NCBI GenBank assembly: GCA_039602395.1 | Contig: JBCNJP010000017.1 | Location: 87,742,182-87,806,181 of the forward strand | Origin: Deinandra increscens subsp. villosa | Lineage: Eukaryota > Streptophyta > Magnoliopsida > Asterales > Asteraceae | DNA: 64,000 nucleotides | Direction: 5' to 3' | Shown: positions 1 to 11,554 of the stretch, one piece after another | Layout: each line of letters begins with the position of its first letter | Numbering within the stretch: position 1 is the stretch's first letter | Translations under genes and position numbers: made by a program | Notes under the pieces: model-generated | What the model was told of the DNA's origin: nothing | Databases searched by the model: none | The model's input: only the letters and a program-made list of their open reading frames with translations

Positions 1-196
1 TCCAAAGATTGCAAGAATTGAGAATTGCAGTCATATGCACATGTGGGAAACTATTCCACCCATATTTTATGGATCTTGCTTCCCACCGACAAATTGTAAT
101 TCACCAATTTACAAAGTTAAATAGCACATGTGAAGAATATGTTACTATCCACCGTCTGTAGATAATTGCTCCTCCTTTTTTTCTTCTTTCTTTCTT

Positions 197-234
<38 letters not shown>

Positions 235-567
235 TTTTTCTTGTCACAATCTTAAATGACCCACATGAATTGAGTGCATAAGATTTTTACCTTCAACTTT
301 TGACTTGTACGCGCTTTGCCTTCGAGTTTGTTTATGTTATCACTCATTTCTTGATCGGACCGGTTGCTTCATTCCCGTGTTGCTTTTGTTTCGAATTCAG
401 AACTGAGTTCAATTTTGACATAAATCTTGGCTATTTGAACCAATTCTTCGTTTAAACCTACAATTCCAAGTTTATCACAATTAAGTATCACTTCGAATGG
501 ATTTGTTAACATAAGTGTACGAAAATGAGGATTTTTGACATAAATAATATGTAAAATCTACGTATCA
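1..567 (-). repeat. E1 3' LTR, cut by window start
   Basis: This stretch is nearly identical to 33264-33809, the outer part of the E1 right-hand LTR. Read on the minus strand, the LTR begins TGATACG at 567. Roughly 1.1 kb of this LTR lies left of the window. The two copies differ by a longer AT run here and by a few bases missing near the end. The minus-strand E1 body abuts it at 568, which makes this the 3' LTR. Confidence 0.88.
199..232. repeat. (AT)n microsatellite in E1 LTR
   Basis: About 16 AT dinucleotides. The matching place in the other LTR, near 33460-33471, has only about 6. The expansion therefore happened after E1 inserted. Confidence 0.9.
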
Positions 568-585
568 AATATCCCTACACTTATC
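568..585 (-). other. E1 polypurine tract next to 3' LTR
   Basis: On the minus strand the sequence just before the 3' LTR is purine-rich (AAGTGTAGGGATATT), the expected plus-strand priming site. E2 has the same kind of tract before its own 3' LTR (26551-26568). Confidence 0.7.
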
Positions 586-1122
586 AATTTGCTTGTCCTC
601 AAGCAAGACTTTCGTCTGAATCCCTGGTGGTCATAAACAATAGGCAAACAGTTAACAAAAACAGAGACTTGTGTACAAATTTGCTTCAAAAATACTTAAT
701 AATGTTAAAGTTGAGAAGATGTGTCCAAGTCGTTTCTTTTTGAAAATATGGAGTTTTGATAAGTTTATGCTTTCAGCTCTCCAATTATTCAGTTATTTGC
801 ATCCCTCACAATGATTCACGCACACTCGGCTTTATTTTATAATTTGGTAAAGGATATACCAGTATTTCTTTGTAATCACTCAAAGCCGAGCCATAAAGTA
901 ACATTTTCATAAGCTTGTAGGGGAATCTTGTCTGTAACATGCTAGATCGCATAAATCAAGAGGGCTTGAAACAGGTTGCAGCCAGGCTTGGGTTTAAGGT
1001 GGGAATATAGGGTTTTATTGGTTGAGGTGTTGTAATCCGGTTTAGCTAATCAAATACTCTCCTACTAAAGGCAGACAAACAACTAAAATATCTCTTTGTT
1101 TCTTTTTTTTCTCTTTTTTTTT

Positions 1123-1542
1123 TCACAAACCGAGCGACTCTTTTAGGGTCAGATTGTCAAGACCAGTTTTATCAAAGATGTGGATCAAGTCTTCCTCCAC
1201 CTTATAATAGACATTTCTTCCAACTCTAGTGGACCGTTTGGCTTTTAGCCTAATAGCCCCCATCCTCATTAGAAGTGTGTACTCATATTGGGATTCAGTC
1301 TGACTTTTTCTAGATCTTCCTGTATGAGACCAGTTTTCGCAGCCCATACATTTTTCGTATCGTTTTGCTCTTCTTTTCATAGCACTTTTGGATGTTCCGC
1401 AAAACGGTGGCATTTGCTCATCTTGGCGCCACTTCTTCCTCACCTCATAGCTTAAGAGAAAAATTCTCTCCCTAAGTTCTGTAGGCAACCTAGGCTTCGC
1501 GAATTGTATGCAACAAAGTAAATTGAAATCGGAAGGATGCAT
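1123..1542 (-). CDS. Extra sense ORF of E1, 139 aa, unknown function
   Basis: This is an open frame on the same strand as E1 gag-pol, between integrase and the 3' LTR. It starts at a true ATG and is uninterrupted, although every gag-pol segment of E1 has stops. The protein is basic. A Cys-x2-Cys pair (MGCEN region, about residue 67) and a dense run of Arg and Lys at about residues 50-60 and 95-108 suggest nucleic-acid binding, but I recognise no named domain. Tat/Athila elements are known to carry extra ORFs in this position, so it is more likely an element gene than a host gene. I found no second copy in E2. Confidence 0.45.
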   Translation of the reverse strand: MHPSDFNLLCCIQFAKPRLPTELRERIFLLSYEVRKKWRQDEQMPPFCGTSKSAMKRRAKRYEKCMGCENWSHTGRSRKSQTESQYEYTLLMRMGAIRLKAKRSTRVGRNVYYKVEEDLIHIFDKTGLDNLTLKESLGL

Positions 1543-2150
1543 TTCCAGTTCTTTAGGGTCTGCCGGTAAAAGACCAATACTAATCTTCCTAAAAGAAAAG
1601 AATTAACTAAACCGGATTTTGTACGTGGTTTAACACAAGGCTAAAAAGGTGTAAAAGGTTGGATAATGAGGTTTAAAGCAAACAAAATAGGAATAGGCTC
1701 GACTGGGGTTAACTAAGGGATTGTATTTTGGGGCTGGAAATTAAAGGAGAAAAAAATGTGTGATTTCTATTGCCTCGATCATTTTTATTCGATTTTGCAA
1801 TTTTGATTTCAGACTAGTATATATCGGACAATCTCTAAAATGTGTACTATTATGTGGCACACTCTTAATCGGATGAAATCATGAGCATGTAATTATGAAG
1901 TGATCGAAATTGGCCCAAGAGCTCACTGAGATTTAGGGTAGGGTGTTTTAGATGCAAAATTTTGAATAATTGGTGTTCCTTTTTTTTTTCAACGTATCAA
2001 AAATAAACTTGGTTATTTTCTCACTTGTAACATTATTGAATATAAGTAAACCATTTATGTACAAAAGTCTACTATTTTCATAACATATTTGCCTAAAAGC
2101 ATATTTTTTTTTAGATTGTCATTTCTTATCTTGTTTTTCTGTTCTTTATT

Positions 2151-2191
2151 CCCTCATCCCCACACTTAAATTACACAATGTCCTCAGTGTG
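2151..2191 (-). other. E1 internal hairpin plus PPT-like tract
   Basis: On the minus strand there is an imperfect inverted repeat (CACACTG, AGGA, CATTGTG at 2191-2174), followed directly by AATTTAAGTGTGGGGATG. E2 has the same arrangement at 25025-25066. The tract resembles the true polypurine tract beside the LTR. Confidence 0.55.
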
Positions 2192-2507
2192 TGAAAGTAA
2201 AGAAAAAATATTACGATAGAAAGAACTGAAAAACTTCCCTGATTATGCTTTCCTGGATTCGTGTTTGATGAAAATTCCAAGTGGCTTGTCACAGTCCAAC
2301 TCAAAGAGGTTGATGTCTTCAGTGTACAGCCGTACAACCTGTAAGTCCACGTTGTTCTTCTATGATCTGTATGAATTATATTCTAGAAGTCTGGATTAGC
2401 AAAAGATACGGGTTGTGTGTTGTGAAAACTTCTAGTGTACGCCTCGTATACGTTTATGGCCGTTGGAAAAATACCCAAAAAGGGTATTATGACCGTTACA
2501 CAACCAC

Positions 2508-2747
2508 TATAAATAACCACTCACCAATCTCATTTTCTTTCATAACAAACACACACAAAAGGAGCCAAGATAGAGTGATGAAGATGGTGAATATTTGTGG
2601 TTATTCTTACCGTAATGGTCCTGATGTGCCCGGTCTTAATTTACCATCTCCCTCCCGTTGAATTCTGGCATTTCCTAGTAGCGTTTGTTCTTGTTGTTTT
2701 ACCGTTGTATTTTATTTCCCTTGTAATGACTTATTATTAGAAATAAA
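2508..2747 (+). other. Candidate antisense mini-gene inside E1
   Basis: Read on the plus strand, antisense to E1, the order is: TATA box TATAAATA (2508-2515); a CA-rich leader; an ATG at 2578 opening a 27-residue frame (2578-2661); and an AATAAA signal at 2742-2747. Upstream lies a perfect 7-bp inverted repeat, AATACCC/GGGTATT (2470-2488). The frame is also open for 72 codons upstream of this ATG. Tat-clade elements are known to carry antisense ORFs between pol and the 3' LTR, which fits. The peptide matches nothing I know. Confidence 0.4.
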
Positions 2748-2886
2748 GTGTTTATTTATGAAAAATTGCAAACGTAAAGTACGAATAAAAAATCACCAAA
2801 GACACATAAAGTTCATGTAAAATCACGGGTTGCCTCCCGTGCAGCGCCTTTCTTTAATGTCTTTGGCTAGACATGGACATTCTGTT

Positions 2887-4683
2887 TTAGTTTGTGTATG
2901 TAGGATTTTCCAATTCCACATCGTCAATGTTTACTTTTTGGAACCCTTCATAAAACAGTTTTAATCGATGCCCGTTTACCTTGAATGTTTTACCTGTTTT
3001 TTCACTTGCGATTTCTATAGCGCCATTAGGAGAAATGTTGGTAACCACAAACGGTCCGATCCATCTTGATCGTAATTTTACAGGAAATAATTTGAGTTTT
3101 GATGAGAACAATAACACTTTTTGGCCAATTATGAAAGATTTTCTTGTGGTGGCCTTTTCGTGGAATGCTTTTGTTTTCTCTTTGTATATTCTGAAATTCT
3201 CATAAGCATCGTTTCGTATTTCTTCCAGTTCTTGGATTTGCAACTTACGATGAATTCCAGCGTCGTCAATCTTCCAATTTAATTTCTTGATAGCCCAATA
3301 GGCCTTGTGCTCTAATTCAACTGGAAGATGACAAGCTTTTCCATACACAAGACGAAAGGGTGACATACCTATCGGTGTTTTGTAAGCGGTTCGATATGCC
3401 CACAAGGCATCGTCCAATCTTAGGCTCCAATCTTTACGGTTTGGGTTTACCATTTTCTCGAGTATCGACTTGATTTTTCGATTGGATACCTCAGCTTGCC
3501 CATTGGTTTGTGGGTGATAAGCTGTGGAAATACGATGAGCAACTCCATACTTCTTAAAAAGTGCTTCAATTGTCCGGTTACAGAAATGTGTTCCTCTATC
3601 ACTTATAAACGCACGAGGCATTCCAAACCTATTAAAAATGTTAGTTTTCACAAAATCTGCGACAACTTTAGCATCATTAGTTTTTGTGGCCTTGGCTTCC
3701 ACCCATTTGGAAATGTAGTCCACTACCAGAAGTATGTACATGTTCCCAAATGACGAAGGGAACGGACCCATGAAATCGATACCCCATACATCAAAAATCT
3801 CGCACACCAAGATGGGTGTGAGAGGCATTTGGTCTTTCGATCCTAAATTTCCGGTCTTTTGACACCTTTCACAAGATTTTCAAAACATGTATGAATCTAG
3901 AAATATACTAGGCCAATAAAATTCGGACTCAAGTACCTTTGATGTTGTACGTTTTGAACCAAAATGTCCTCCACAAGCTTGTGTATGACAGAAATCTAAA
4001 ATGGAAGGTACCTCGCTCATGTCAACGCATCTTCTTATTACCTGATCAGCTCCATATTTCCATAGGTATGGCTCGTCCCATACATAGTGTCTTGACTCTT
4101 TTCCGATTTTATCTCTTTGTGCCCGAGTCAGATCAGAAGGGAATGTGCTTGTGATCAAGTAGTTCACAATGTCTGCGTACCATGGTGTGGCTACTTGAGC
4201 AGCAAACAGGTGTTCATCAGGAAACAAATCATTCAATGGCATAGGTTCGCCATTGTTGATGATCCTGCTCAAGTGATTAGCCACCAGGTTATGCTCTCCA
4301 CTTTTGTCTCGGATTTCCAGGTCGAATTCTTTAAGTAGTAGTACCCATCGGATTAGTCTTGGCTTTGCATCTTTCTTCGTCATAAGGTACTTCAATGCTG
4401 CATGATCAAAAAACACAATTACCTTAGTACCAAGTAAATATTGTCTAAACTTATCCAAAGCAAAGAATATTGCTAAAAGTTCTTTTTCAGTGGTTGAGTA
4501 ATTGCGTTGAGCTGGATCTAGCGTCTTGGAGGCATAGTGGATCACGGTTGGTACTTTATCTTTTCTCTGACCCAACACCACTCCGACTGCATAGTTGCTC
4601 GCATCACACATAATTTCAAACGGTAAGCTCCAATCAGGTGGTTGGAGTATGGGTGATGTCACCAACATTTCCTTCAGTGTGTT
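2887..4683 (-). pseudogene. E1 RNase H and integrase, one in-frame stop
   Basis: From right to left the frame encodes: the RT-RNase H connection; RNase H (CDAS motif; TTEKELLA; DHAALKYL); the integrase zinc-binding region (H..H, then CERCQK); the integrase core (D in VVDYISKW, D in ISDRGTHF, E in NGQAEVSNR); and the integrase C-terminal region. A TGA at 3880-3882 breaks the frame just before the second zinc-ligand pair, and both pieces are in the same frame. The ORF appears to start at 4731, but its first residues come from the E2 LTR. True E1 sequence begins at 4683. Confidence 0.9.
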
Positions 4684-5037
4684 TGATGCGGAGCATCTTA
4701 TACATAAAATAAATAAATAAAATCTCTTCATTTAATTGGTTTTTAATTAAGATTTTTTAAGTTTTGGTGCTTAAATGTTTATATTCGAATTTTAGATGAT
4801 TTGGTGGAACTTTGGTTTTAATTTGATAAATATATAAATTTTCACATTTAAATTGGGTTTTTAATTGAGATTATTAAAATGTGATAATTATTGATGTGTT
4901 TAAATGTGATTTTTAGGTGGCTAGCGTGTTCGTGATGAAAATAGAAGATGAATGAAAAAAAACGGGAGCGGAAACGGAGCTCGGAAGCAAAAGTTATTAA
5001 AGAAAAAGAAAAAAATAAAATAAAGAAGATCAATTAG

Positions 5038-5322
5038 CAGCCCAGTCCAGTTTAGGCCCAAGTCCCATTCGCACCCCAGCAGCCATGTGGCCCAGTCCAC
5101 AGCAGCAGCCCAGGCACCCCAGCAGCAAAAAGAAGAAATTTGCTGGAGGCAGGGATCGAACCCCTGACCTCCAACTTATCCAGCGAAGTACCAGCCACCA
5201 GACCAGATCCATATGTTGGTTTAAATCCTATTCTGTATGCTTTTATATGCTCGGAGGCCAGGCCCAGTTTTATCAATTGGCAACCTGATCATTTCCGGAC
5301 CCTATTTTTTTCACTATAAAAG
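5038..5322 (+). promoter_or_regulatory. E2 LTR promoter: GCCCA cluster and TATA box
   Basis: TATAAAAG stands at 5315-5322. About 200-270 bp upstream is a cluster of GCCCA/TGGCCCA sequences (5038-5115), with more at 5258-5268. These resemble the site II elements bound by TCP factors in plant growth-gene promoters. The 3' LTR has the same layout (TATA at 27251-27258) with an enlarged cluster. The function is inferred. Confidence 0.5.
5146..5205 (-). other. tRNA-like Pol III box A/B sequence in E2 LTR
   Basis: On the minus strand GGTTCGATCCC (5162-5152) matches the tRNA box B consensus and sits in a perfect T-arm: a 5-bp stem CAGGG/CCCTG with a 7-nt loop. A box A-like TGGTCTGGTGG lies 32 nt upstream (5205-5195). 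No full cloverleaf forms, so this is not a tRNA gene. The copy in the other LTR (27088-27141) keeps box B and has one change in box A. Confidence 0.45.
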
Positions 5323-6055
5323 CTTGAGGCCGCCGTTTTCTGGAGAGTAGACCCCCATAAACCTCTAGAAAAACCCTAAAAACTCTCTCTAAGATCTAGA
5401 ACCTTGAAGGAAAGATTAGAGATCAAGTTTGAAGCTTTTGGATGCGAAATTGGAAGATTTACAACCCTTCGGTTTTTGTTTTCTCATAGAGGCTAGATTT
5501 CTTCACTTTTTTTTCTTTATTTCTTTGTTCATGAACTTGTTAAAGTTTGGATTTTTAGTTGTTTTTACAATGTTTAGTGGCTAGATCTCTATTTGTTACT
5601 TGGATTGGATGAATTTAGGCCTAGTTTGACTAGCTATCTTGACTTTTCTTTATGACTTGATGTTAATGCTTTGAAATTTTGTTTTGGAACCTTGGAATGA
5701 TCATGTTTGCATGTTTAGCCTCTATTATGATTGTATAATGTGGATGATTTGCTTAGGATTGGAGAACTTCAACCTAATTGGTAAATTGTTTATTGTTGAC
5801 TTTGACTTTTATAAGTCTTTGATTGATGCATGCTTAGAAGACCTTCTATATGATTATGCAATGATGATTACGGGCTAGATTTGTTAGACATTTGTGTTGA
5901 ATTGAGTTGACCGATTCGTTTAGCACATTAGGTGGTTGTTTAGCATTGTTGGTTAGGTTAGGATTCTTGAGACCTTAAGGTTTTGACCTTCCCATTCGTG
6001 CTAGACATTGCTTAAGTTCCAAGGGATTCAATTCAGAATTTTAGCATGTTATAGG

Positions 6056-6712
6056 TGTTGGGTTATATAACTTTTATCAAAACACGAGTACGCAGCGGAA
6101 AGAATCCTATGAATTAATTAACTAACAGAATATAGAACATGTACCTTATTAGCTCAGTAAGAGAAGATTCCACGAGGATTTGAAGTAAATCCCTCTACGA
6201 TCGCACACACGACACACCGATTGCTCGTATGCTAGTACTCGATCACGAACAACTCCTTTATAGCTTTGGTCGAACCACACAAGAATCGAACCTCCCTTGG
6301 GTTATTCTTGATTGCCGAATTCGAGAAGGAGAGGAAGAGAGATTAGGGTTTTTTCTTTATCTCATAAAGCAGCAACTAATCCTTAAACCCAGAGGGTCTA
6401 TTTATAGGATTAGAATACTTGATAAACAAGCAAAAGGGATAGGCATAAGAGCCCTAGCGAAATCGGCCTAGAGGCCTTATCCAAAACCTTTTCTCAATTG
6501 TAATCCAATTACAATTCTCTCTAATTACAACTAACACCCCTCTGTTAACAATTAACTGTCAGTTTTTTTTTAACGAAACCTCGTTAAATGTTCGCGATTA
6601 ATATTAATTAACTAATTAATTAATATAAATACAACAGTGTCGAGACGTGTGACCCCGTAGGCTTAAATAATATCCGGACATACGCTTACTATTACATGAT
6701 CATATCCCTACA
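6056..6712 (-). repeat. E3 3' LTR
   Basis: This 657-bp LTR appears identical by eye to 13170-13826. On the minus strand it runs TGTAGGG...CCCAACA. The 80-codon open frame at 6229-6471, found in both LTRs, is incidental. Confidence 0.95.
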
Positions 6713-6726
6713 GCTCCCACTTGAGC
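6713..6726 (-). other. E3 polypurine tract
   Basis: On the minus strand the bases before the 3' LTR read CAAGTGGGAGC, the usual Copia polypurine tract. Confidence 0.75.
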
Positions 6727-7546
6727 TTGCAATAGTAAAGGTAATAACATTGGTTAGCGTCTAGCAACACGCCAATGCTCCCAGAAATATTTAAGTACAG
6801 TTTCTCAAAGTGTATTTAAATGGTACAGTCATTTACTATCCCTTTGTTACCGATACCGTGTTAAATATGAATATGGATCAAGTCATTTCATACTTTAACG
6901 ATTCTGTTTCTCATTCTCACAACTAACTTAAGATTACCAAATTGCAAATCGAGACATCTCTAGATTTCATTTGGGCACGGCCATGCAAACATCTTAATTA
7001 GTCCAATGAGGGGCCCAGTGGTATCTGCTTCAGCACAAAGCTGAAGGAACAAATCCTCTTGACTACACGTGTCAAGTCACATACTTCACTACACTTACTG
7101 AAAATAGCTCTTTTGTACTACCTTATTCAGGATAGTTAGACCTATATCAAGTAAGTGCAATCCATACATGCATGACCTGCTTGTATCTCAAGTCTAAGGA
7201 TAAATAAAGCAACCATTTACGAATTTCACTCAATAACGCCGATCCATAAAGTGATAATTCGTTAGTGGGTCAGTCCAGTATGCATCCAATGAATACCATG
7301 TGAGTTTGGTGGAACCATCCAAACCAATCACTCAGATTTTGTCTTAGTTTAACTATACTCCCATATAGTTAATCGACAATGGACAATTTAGAATACTTGA
7401 TAAGTACTCAAGGATTAAACATGCAAATATAGGACACAACTTAACCATTAAATAAAATCAAACATATCAAATACTTTATTTCATTATATAAACAGAAATT
7501 GTTTAACGTCCTTTATCCAAATACCGAACATCAGACATACATGATT
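6727..7546. other. E3 3' untranslated region
   Basis: About 820 bp between the end of pol and the polypurine tract. No substantial open frame or repeat was seen. Confidence 0.7.
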
Positions 7547-10500
7547 TTAACTAGCTAATTTAAGTCCCATGCCCTCGGCATGCCTTTCAAGCTTCGGCCT
7601 CGACAAAGCTTTCGTGAAAGGATCAGCTAAGTTACTATCTGTGTGAACTTTGAGTAATTTGATTTCACCTAGTTCGATCTGCTCACGAACATAGTGATAT
7701 CTCCTGGCATAGTGTCTGGCGCCCTTCTGAACTCCAGGTTCTTTGGCGATGACTAATGCACCCGAGTTATCGCAGTACATGTCAATAGGCAAGTTACTTG
7801 TAGGGATCACATCAAGCCCACAAATATACTTCCTTATCCAGACAGCCTCCATTGCAGCTTCCGAAGCAGCAATGTACTCAGACTCTGTTGCAGACATAGC
7901 AACTGTGGTTTGTTTCTTGCTTTTCCAATCCACAGCGCCTCCATTCATAACGAAGACGTACCCAGACTGAGACTTCGTGTCATCTCTATCAGTCTGAAAT
8001 CCAGCATCACAGTATCCAGTCACTTTGAGCTCTTAATATGGATTTCCCCCATATACCAAAAACAAATCTCTAGTAGCCCGTAGGTACTTGAGAATGGTCT
8101 TAACAGCAGTCCAGTGACTTTCACCTGGATTCTGTTGATAACGGCTAACGATATTTTGCGCAAACGCTATATCGGGTCTAGTGCATCTCACCGCATACAT
8201 TATAGAGCCTACAGCCGAAGCATAAGGGACTCTTTGCATACGCTTCACCTCATCAGGTGTAGAAGCACCTTGTTTGACCGACAGACCAAGTCCTTCCTGC
8301 ATTGGTACTATACCACGCTTGGAATTCTCCATCTTGAATCGCTTCAAGATCTTATCAATATAAGCACTTTGACTTAGTCCAATCAACCGCTTAGTTCTAT
8401 CTCTATAGATCTTGATTCCAAGAATGAATGCTGCTTCTCCCAAGTCTTTCATAGCAAAACACTTTCCAAGATGGGATTTCACATCTTGCAACATTGGAAT
8501 GTGTTTTCCTATTATCAATATGTCATCTACATATAAGACAAGGAAAGTAACATTACTCCCACTAGCTTTGCGATATACACATGGCTCATCGGGATTCTGA
8601 ACGAAACCAAACTTTTTGATTTCTTCATCAAACCGTTTATTCCAACTCCTCGATGCTTGCTTTAGTCCATAAATAGACCTTTGAAGCTTGCATACTTGGT
8701 TGGGATGTTTTGGATCAATGAACCCTTCAGGTTGATCCATATAGACTTCTTCATCCAAGTAACCATTTAAGAAGGCAGTCTTAACATCCATTTGCCATAT
8801 CTCAAAGTCATAGTACGCTGCTATGGCTAAGAGAATCCTAATAGCTCTAATGTCTGCTACTGGTGAAAAGGTCTCATCATAGTCAACGCCAAAACGTTGA
8901 GTATAACCTTTCGCCACGAGACGAGCTTTATAGGTGTGTACATTTCCATCCATGTCGGTCTTCTTCTTGAAGAGCCATTTGCTCCCAACGGTTCTAGCGT
9001 TAGGAGGAAGATCAACCAGGGTCCAAACGTGGTTATCTTGCATGGATTTCATTTCCACATTCGCAGCTTCAAGCCATTTGTCAGATTCCGGATCTGATAA
9101 TGCAGCTTTGAAGTTCGGAGGCTCATTGAGATCTCCTGATACGTTATCCTCGGATTCGACTAGACCAATCCATCTATCCGGTTCACGTACGACCCTTTCG
9201 GATCTACGAAGTGGAATCGCAACATCATCGACTTGAGGTTCATCTCTTTGAACATTTTCCCCCCCAAGTTGATGATTGCTAGTTGTTTCAGAAGGTGACA
9301 CATCTTCTAGTAGTTCTACAATTCTCCCACTGTTCTCTTGAGCTATAAAATTCTTTTCAAAGAATTCAGCATATCGAGCAACACGAACAGTGTTTTCGGA
9401 GGGATTATAGAAGTAGTAACCCATTGTTTCCTTTGGGTATCCCACGAAGATGCACTTAGTAGTCCTGGGTTGTAATTTGTCAGGCGTATCACGCTTCACA
9501 AGTGCCTCACATCCCCAGACTCTTAAGTAAGACAACACAGGGACTTCTCCATGCCATAACTGATATGGTGTCTTTTCAACCTTCTTGGTTGGAACCATAT
9601 TTAGAACGCGTACAGCGGTTTCTAGAGCAAAATCCCAAAATGATAATGGGAGAGTTGTAAGGTTCATCATCGACCTCACCATCTCTAGTAAGGTTCGATT
9701 CCTCCTCTCAGACACTCCATTATGCTGAGGAGTATAAGGAGGAGTAAGCTGTTGGACAATTCCACACGCTTTAAGATAATCCTTAAACTCTTGGCTTAGG
9801 TATTCTCCACCACGATCCGATCTAAGGATCTTGATGGTCTTACCGAGTTGATTTTCAACTTCGTTCTTGAACTCTTTGAATGTTTCAAATACCTCATGTT
9901 TATGTTTAAGCAAGTAAACATAACCATAACGGCTGAAATCATCCGTGAAAGTTACGAAGTAGCTAGCACCTTTTCTTGACACATGTCTAAATGGGCCACA
10001 TACATCAGTATGGATGAGTCCAAGTAGCTCTTTTGCCCTTTGCGGCTTGTTCGGAAAGGGTTTTCTTGTCATCTTTCCTGAGATACAGGAAACGCATTGA
10101 TCAAATGATTCATCATTTGATTGTAAGATCCCTTCACGTTGAAGTCTTTCAATGCGATTTTTGCCAACATGGGCAAGACGACAGTGCCAAAGATAGGTAG
10201 AGTCCAAAACAGTTTTGGCTCGTTTGCTAATAGTGAACATTGAATTATTTGAAACACAACCACGCATATCAATTTCATAAATGCCATCACAAGGAACAGC
10301 ATCAAAATAATGAACATTATTTTTAGAAACTGAAATACTGATATCATTAAAAACATTAATGTATCCTTGGTTTTTCAACAAAGAAACTGAAATAACACCT
10401 CTAGTGATAGAAGGTGCATAATGACAATTGTCTAATACAATACATAACCCAGAAGGCAGAATTAAATGAAATTCTCCTATAGCTTCCACAGCTGCTGGCA

Positions 10501-11554
10501 AACCATTTCCAACGAACAGCTGTAAAGCCCCAGGCTTCAGTTTCCTCCTTTTTCTAAGACCCTGTAACGAATTACAGATGTGAGTTCCACAGCCGGTGTC
10601 ATACACCCATGAATCACTCTTAGAAAAGGAAAATAATTCAATTGTGAAGATACCTGAAGTACTAGTCCCACTAGTATTCTTTCTCTTCTTCATCAACTCA
10701 GCTAGGTAGGTAGGACAGTTCCTCTTCCAGTGTCCGACTTCACCACAATGGTGACAGATCTGGTCCTTAGCCTGATGCTCTTTAGGGGCCGGAGGGGTTT
10801 GCTTGGCTTTAGGGATATGGGCAACAGCCTTGCCTTTACCCTTGCCATCAATCTTGCCCTTCCCCTTATTCGGTCGTTTAGCCTTTTGGATCTTACCCCC
10901 CTTGATCATAAGAACTTGGGGTGTTTCAGTGGCCTTTTTAGGAATCGTTTTTTCATACTCGACAAGCATAGCATGAAGCTCAGGTATAGTCTTAGTCATA
11001 CTATGCATGTTATAGTTGCGCACAAAACCCTCAAAATCCTTCGTAAGCGATTTGAGGATCATGCCAACTGCAACAGCACGATTATACCCATAATTGAGCG
11101 ATTCCAATTTGTCAAAGTAGCTCTTCATCTTGAGCACATGACTACTGACCGATTTACCAGTTTCAAGCTTCAAGTCATGGAGTTCCACAACTAGGTCGAA
11201 CAATTCGACACCAGCTTGTTTTTCATACATCTTCTTTAGCTCTTTGATCATATCACAAGGTGTATGAAACTCGTATTGCTTCTGAAGATCAGGAGTCATA
11301 CTCGAGATCATCATGCAAGCAACCTCGTCGTATCTGCTATACTCTGCATTGTAGAACACTTTCTCTTCAGCAGAAGCATCAGCAGCTGGCTCGGTCGGCC
11401 AATGATGTTCAAGGACATCGGTCCTCCGTTCAACTATAAGGACAATCCTCAGTTGACGGTACCAGTCATTGAAGTTAGATCCGTTCAGCTTTTCTCTTTC
11501 AAACATTTGACGAAAAGCATGACCAACATTGTTTTGAGGAGGGTTTGTTGCCAT
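7547..11554 (-). pseudogene. E3 Copia gag-pol polyprotein, one in-frame stop
   Basis: This is a single frame of about 1,335 codons from an ATG at 11554. Gag (about residues 1-265) ends in a CCHC knuckle (CHHCGEVGHWKRNC). Then come protease (WVYDTGCGTH), the integrase zinc region (H..H..CVSC), the integrase core (HTDVCGPF, TDDFSRYGY, NGVSERRNR), reverse transcriptase (YVDD near 8530), and RNase H (CDAGF; TESEYIAA; ADPFTK). The only break is a TAA at 8033-8035, between reverse transcriptase and RNase H; the frame then continues at 8023. The product is therefore about 1,173 aa without RNase H. All catalytic motifs upstream look intact. Confidence 0.95.

Larger units (their letters stand above)
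568..4683 (-). mobile_element. E1 Athila/Tat-like Ty3 element, downstream half
   Basis: This is the 3' half of E1 in minus orientation: RNase H, integrase, a long 3' region with extra ORFs, and the polypurine tract. It is separated from the 5' half (28528-32165) by the 23.8-kb insertion of E2. The reading across the two halves is continuous: the coding sequence stops at 28528 in one half and resumes at 4683 in the other, with a 5-bp TSD GTGTT at 4679-4683 and 28528-28532. Confidence 0.9.
4684..6055 (+). repeat. E2 5' LTR, first part
   Basis: This matches 26569-27985 of the E2 3' LTR with a modest number of substitutions. It lacks the 51-bp duplication seen there (26942-27043). E3 interrupts the LTR after ATAGG at 6051-6055. 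Confidence 0.93.

Noticed and set aside
4684..4731. Start of the E1 RNase H ORF at 4731
   Set aside because: These residues are translated from the E2 LTR; the element junction is at 4683/4684. The same LTR sequence gives the false start at 26616.
5146..5215. A tRNA gene on the minus strand
   Set aside because: The T-arm and box B are good, but acceptor and anticodon stems do not pair properly, so only a tRNA-like sequence is reported.
5030..5288. Short ORFs in the E2 LTR (also 26915-27212)
   Set aside because: They lie over the GCCCA cluster and tRNA-like sequence, differ between the two LTRs and show no family pattern.
6229..6471. 80-aa ORF repeated at 13343-13585
   Set aside because: It is identical only because it lies in the two E3 LTRs; it runs antisense to E3 and shows no domain.
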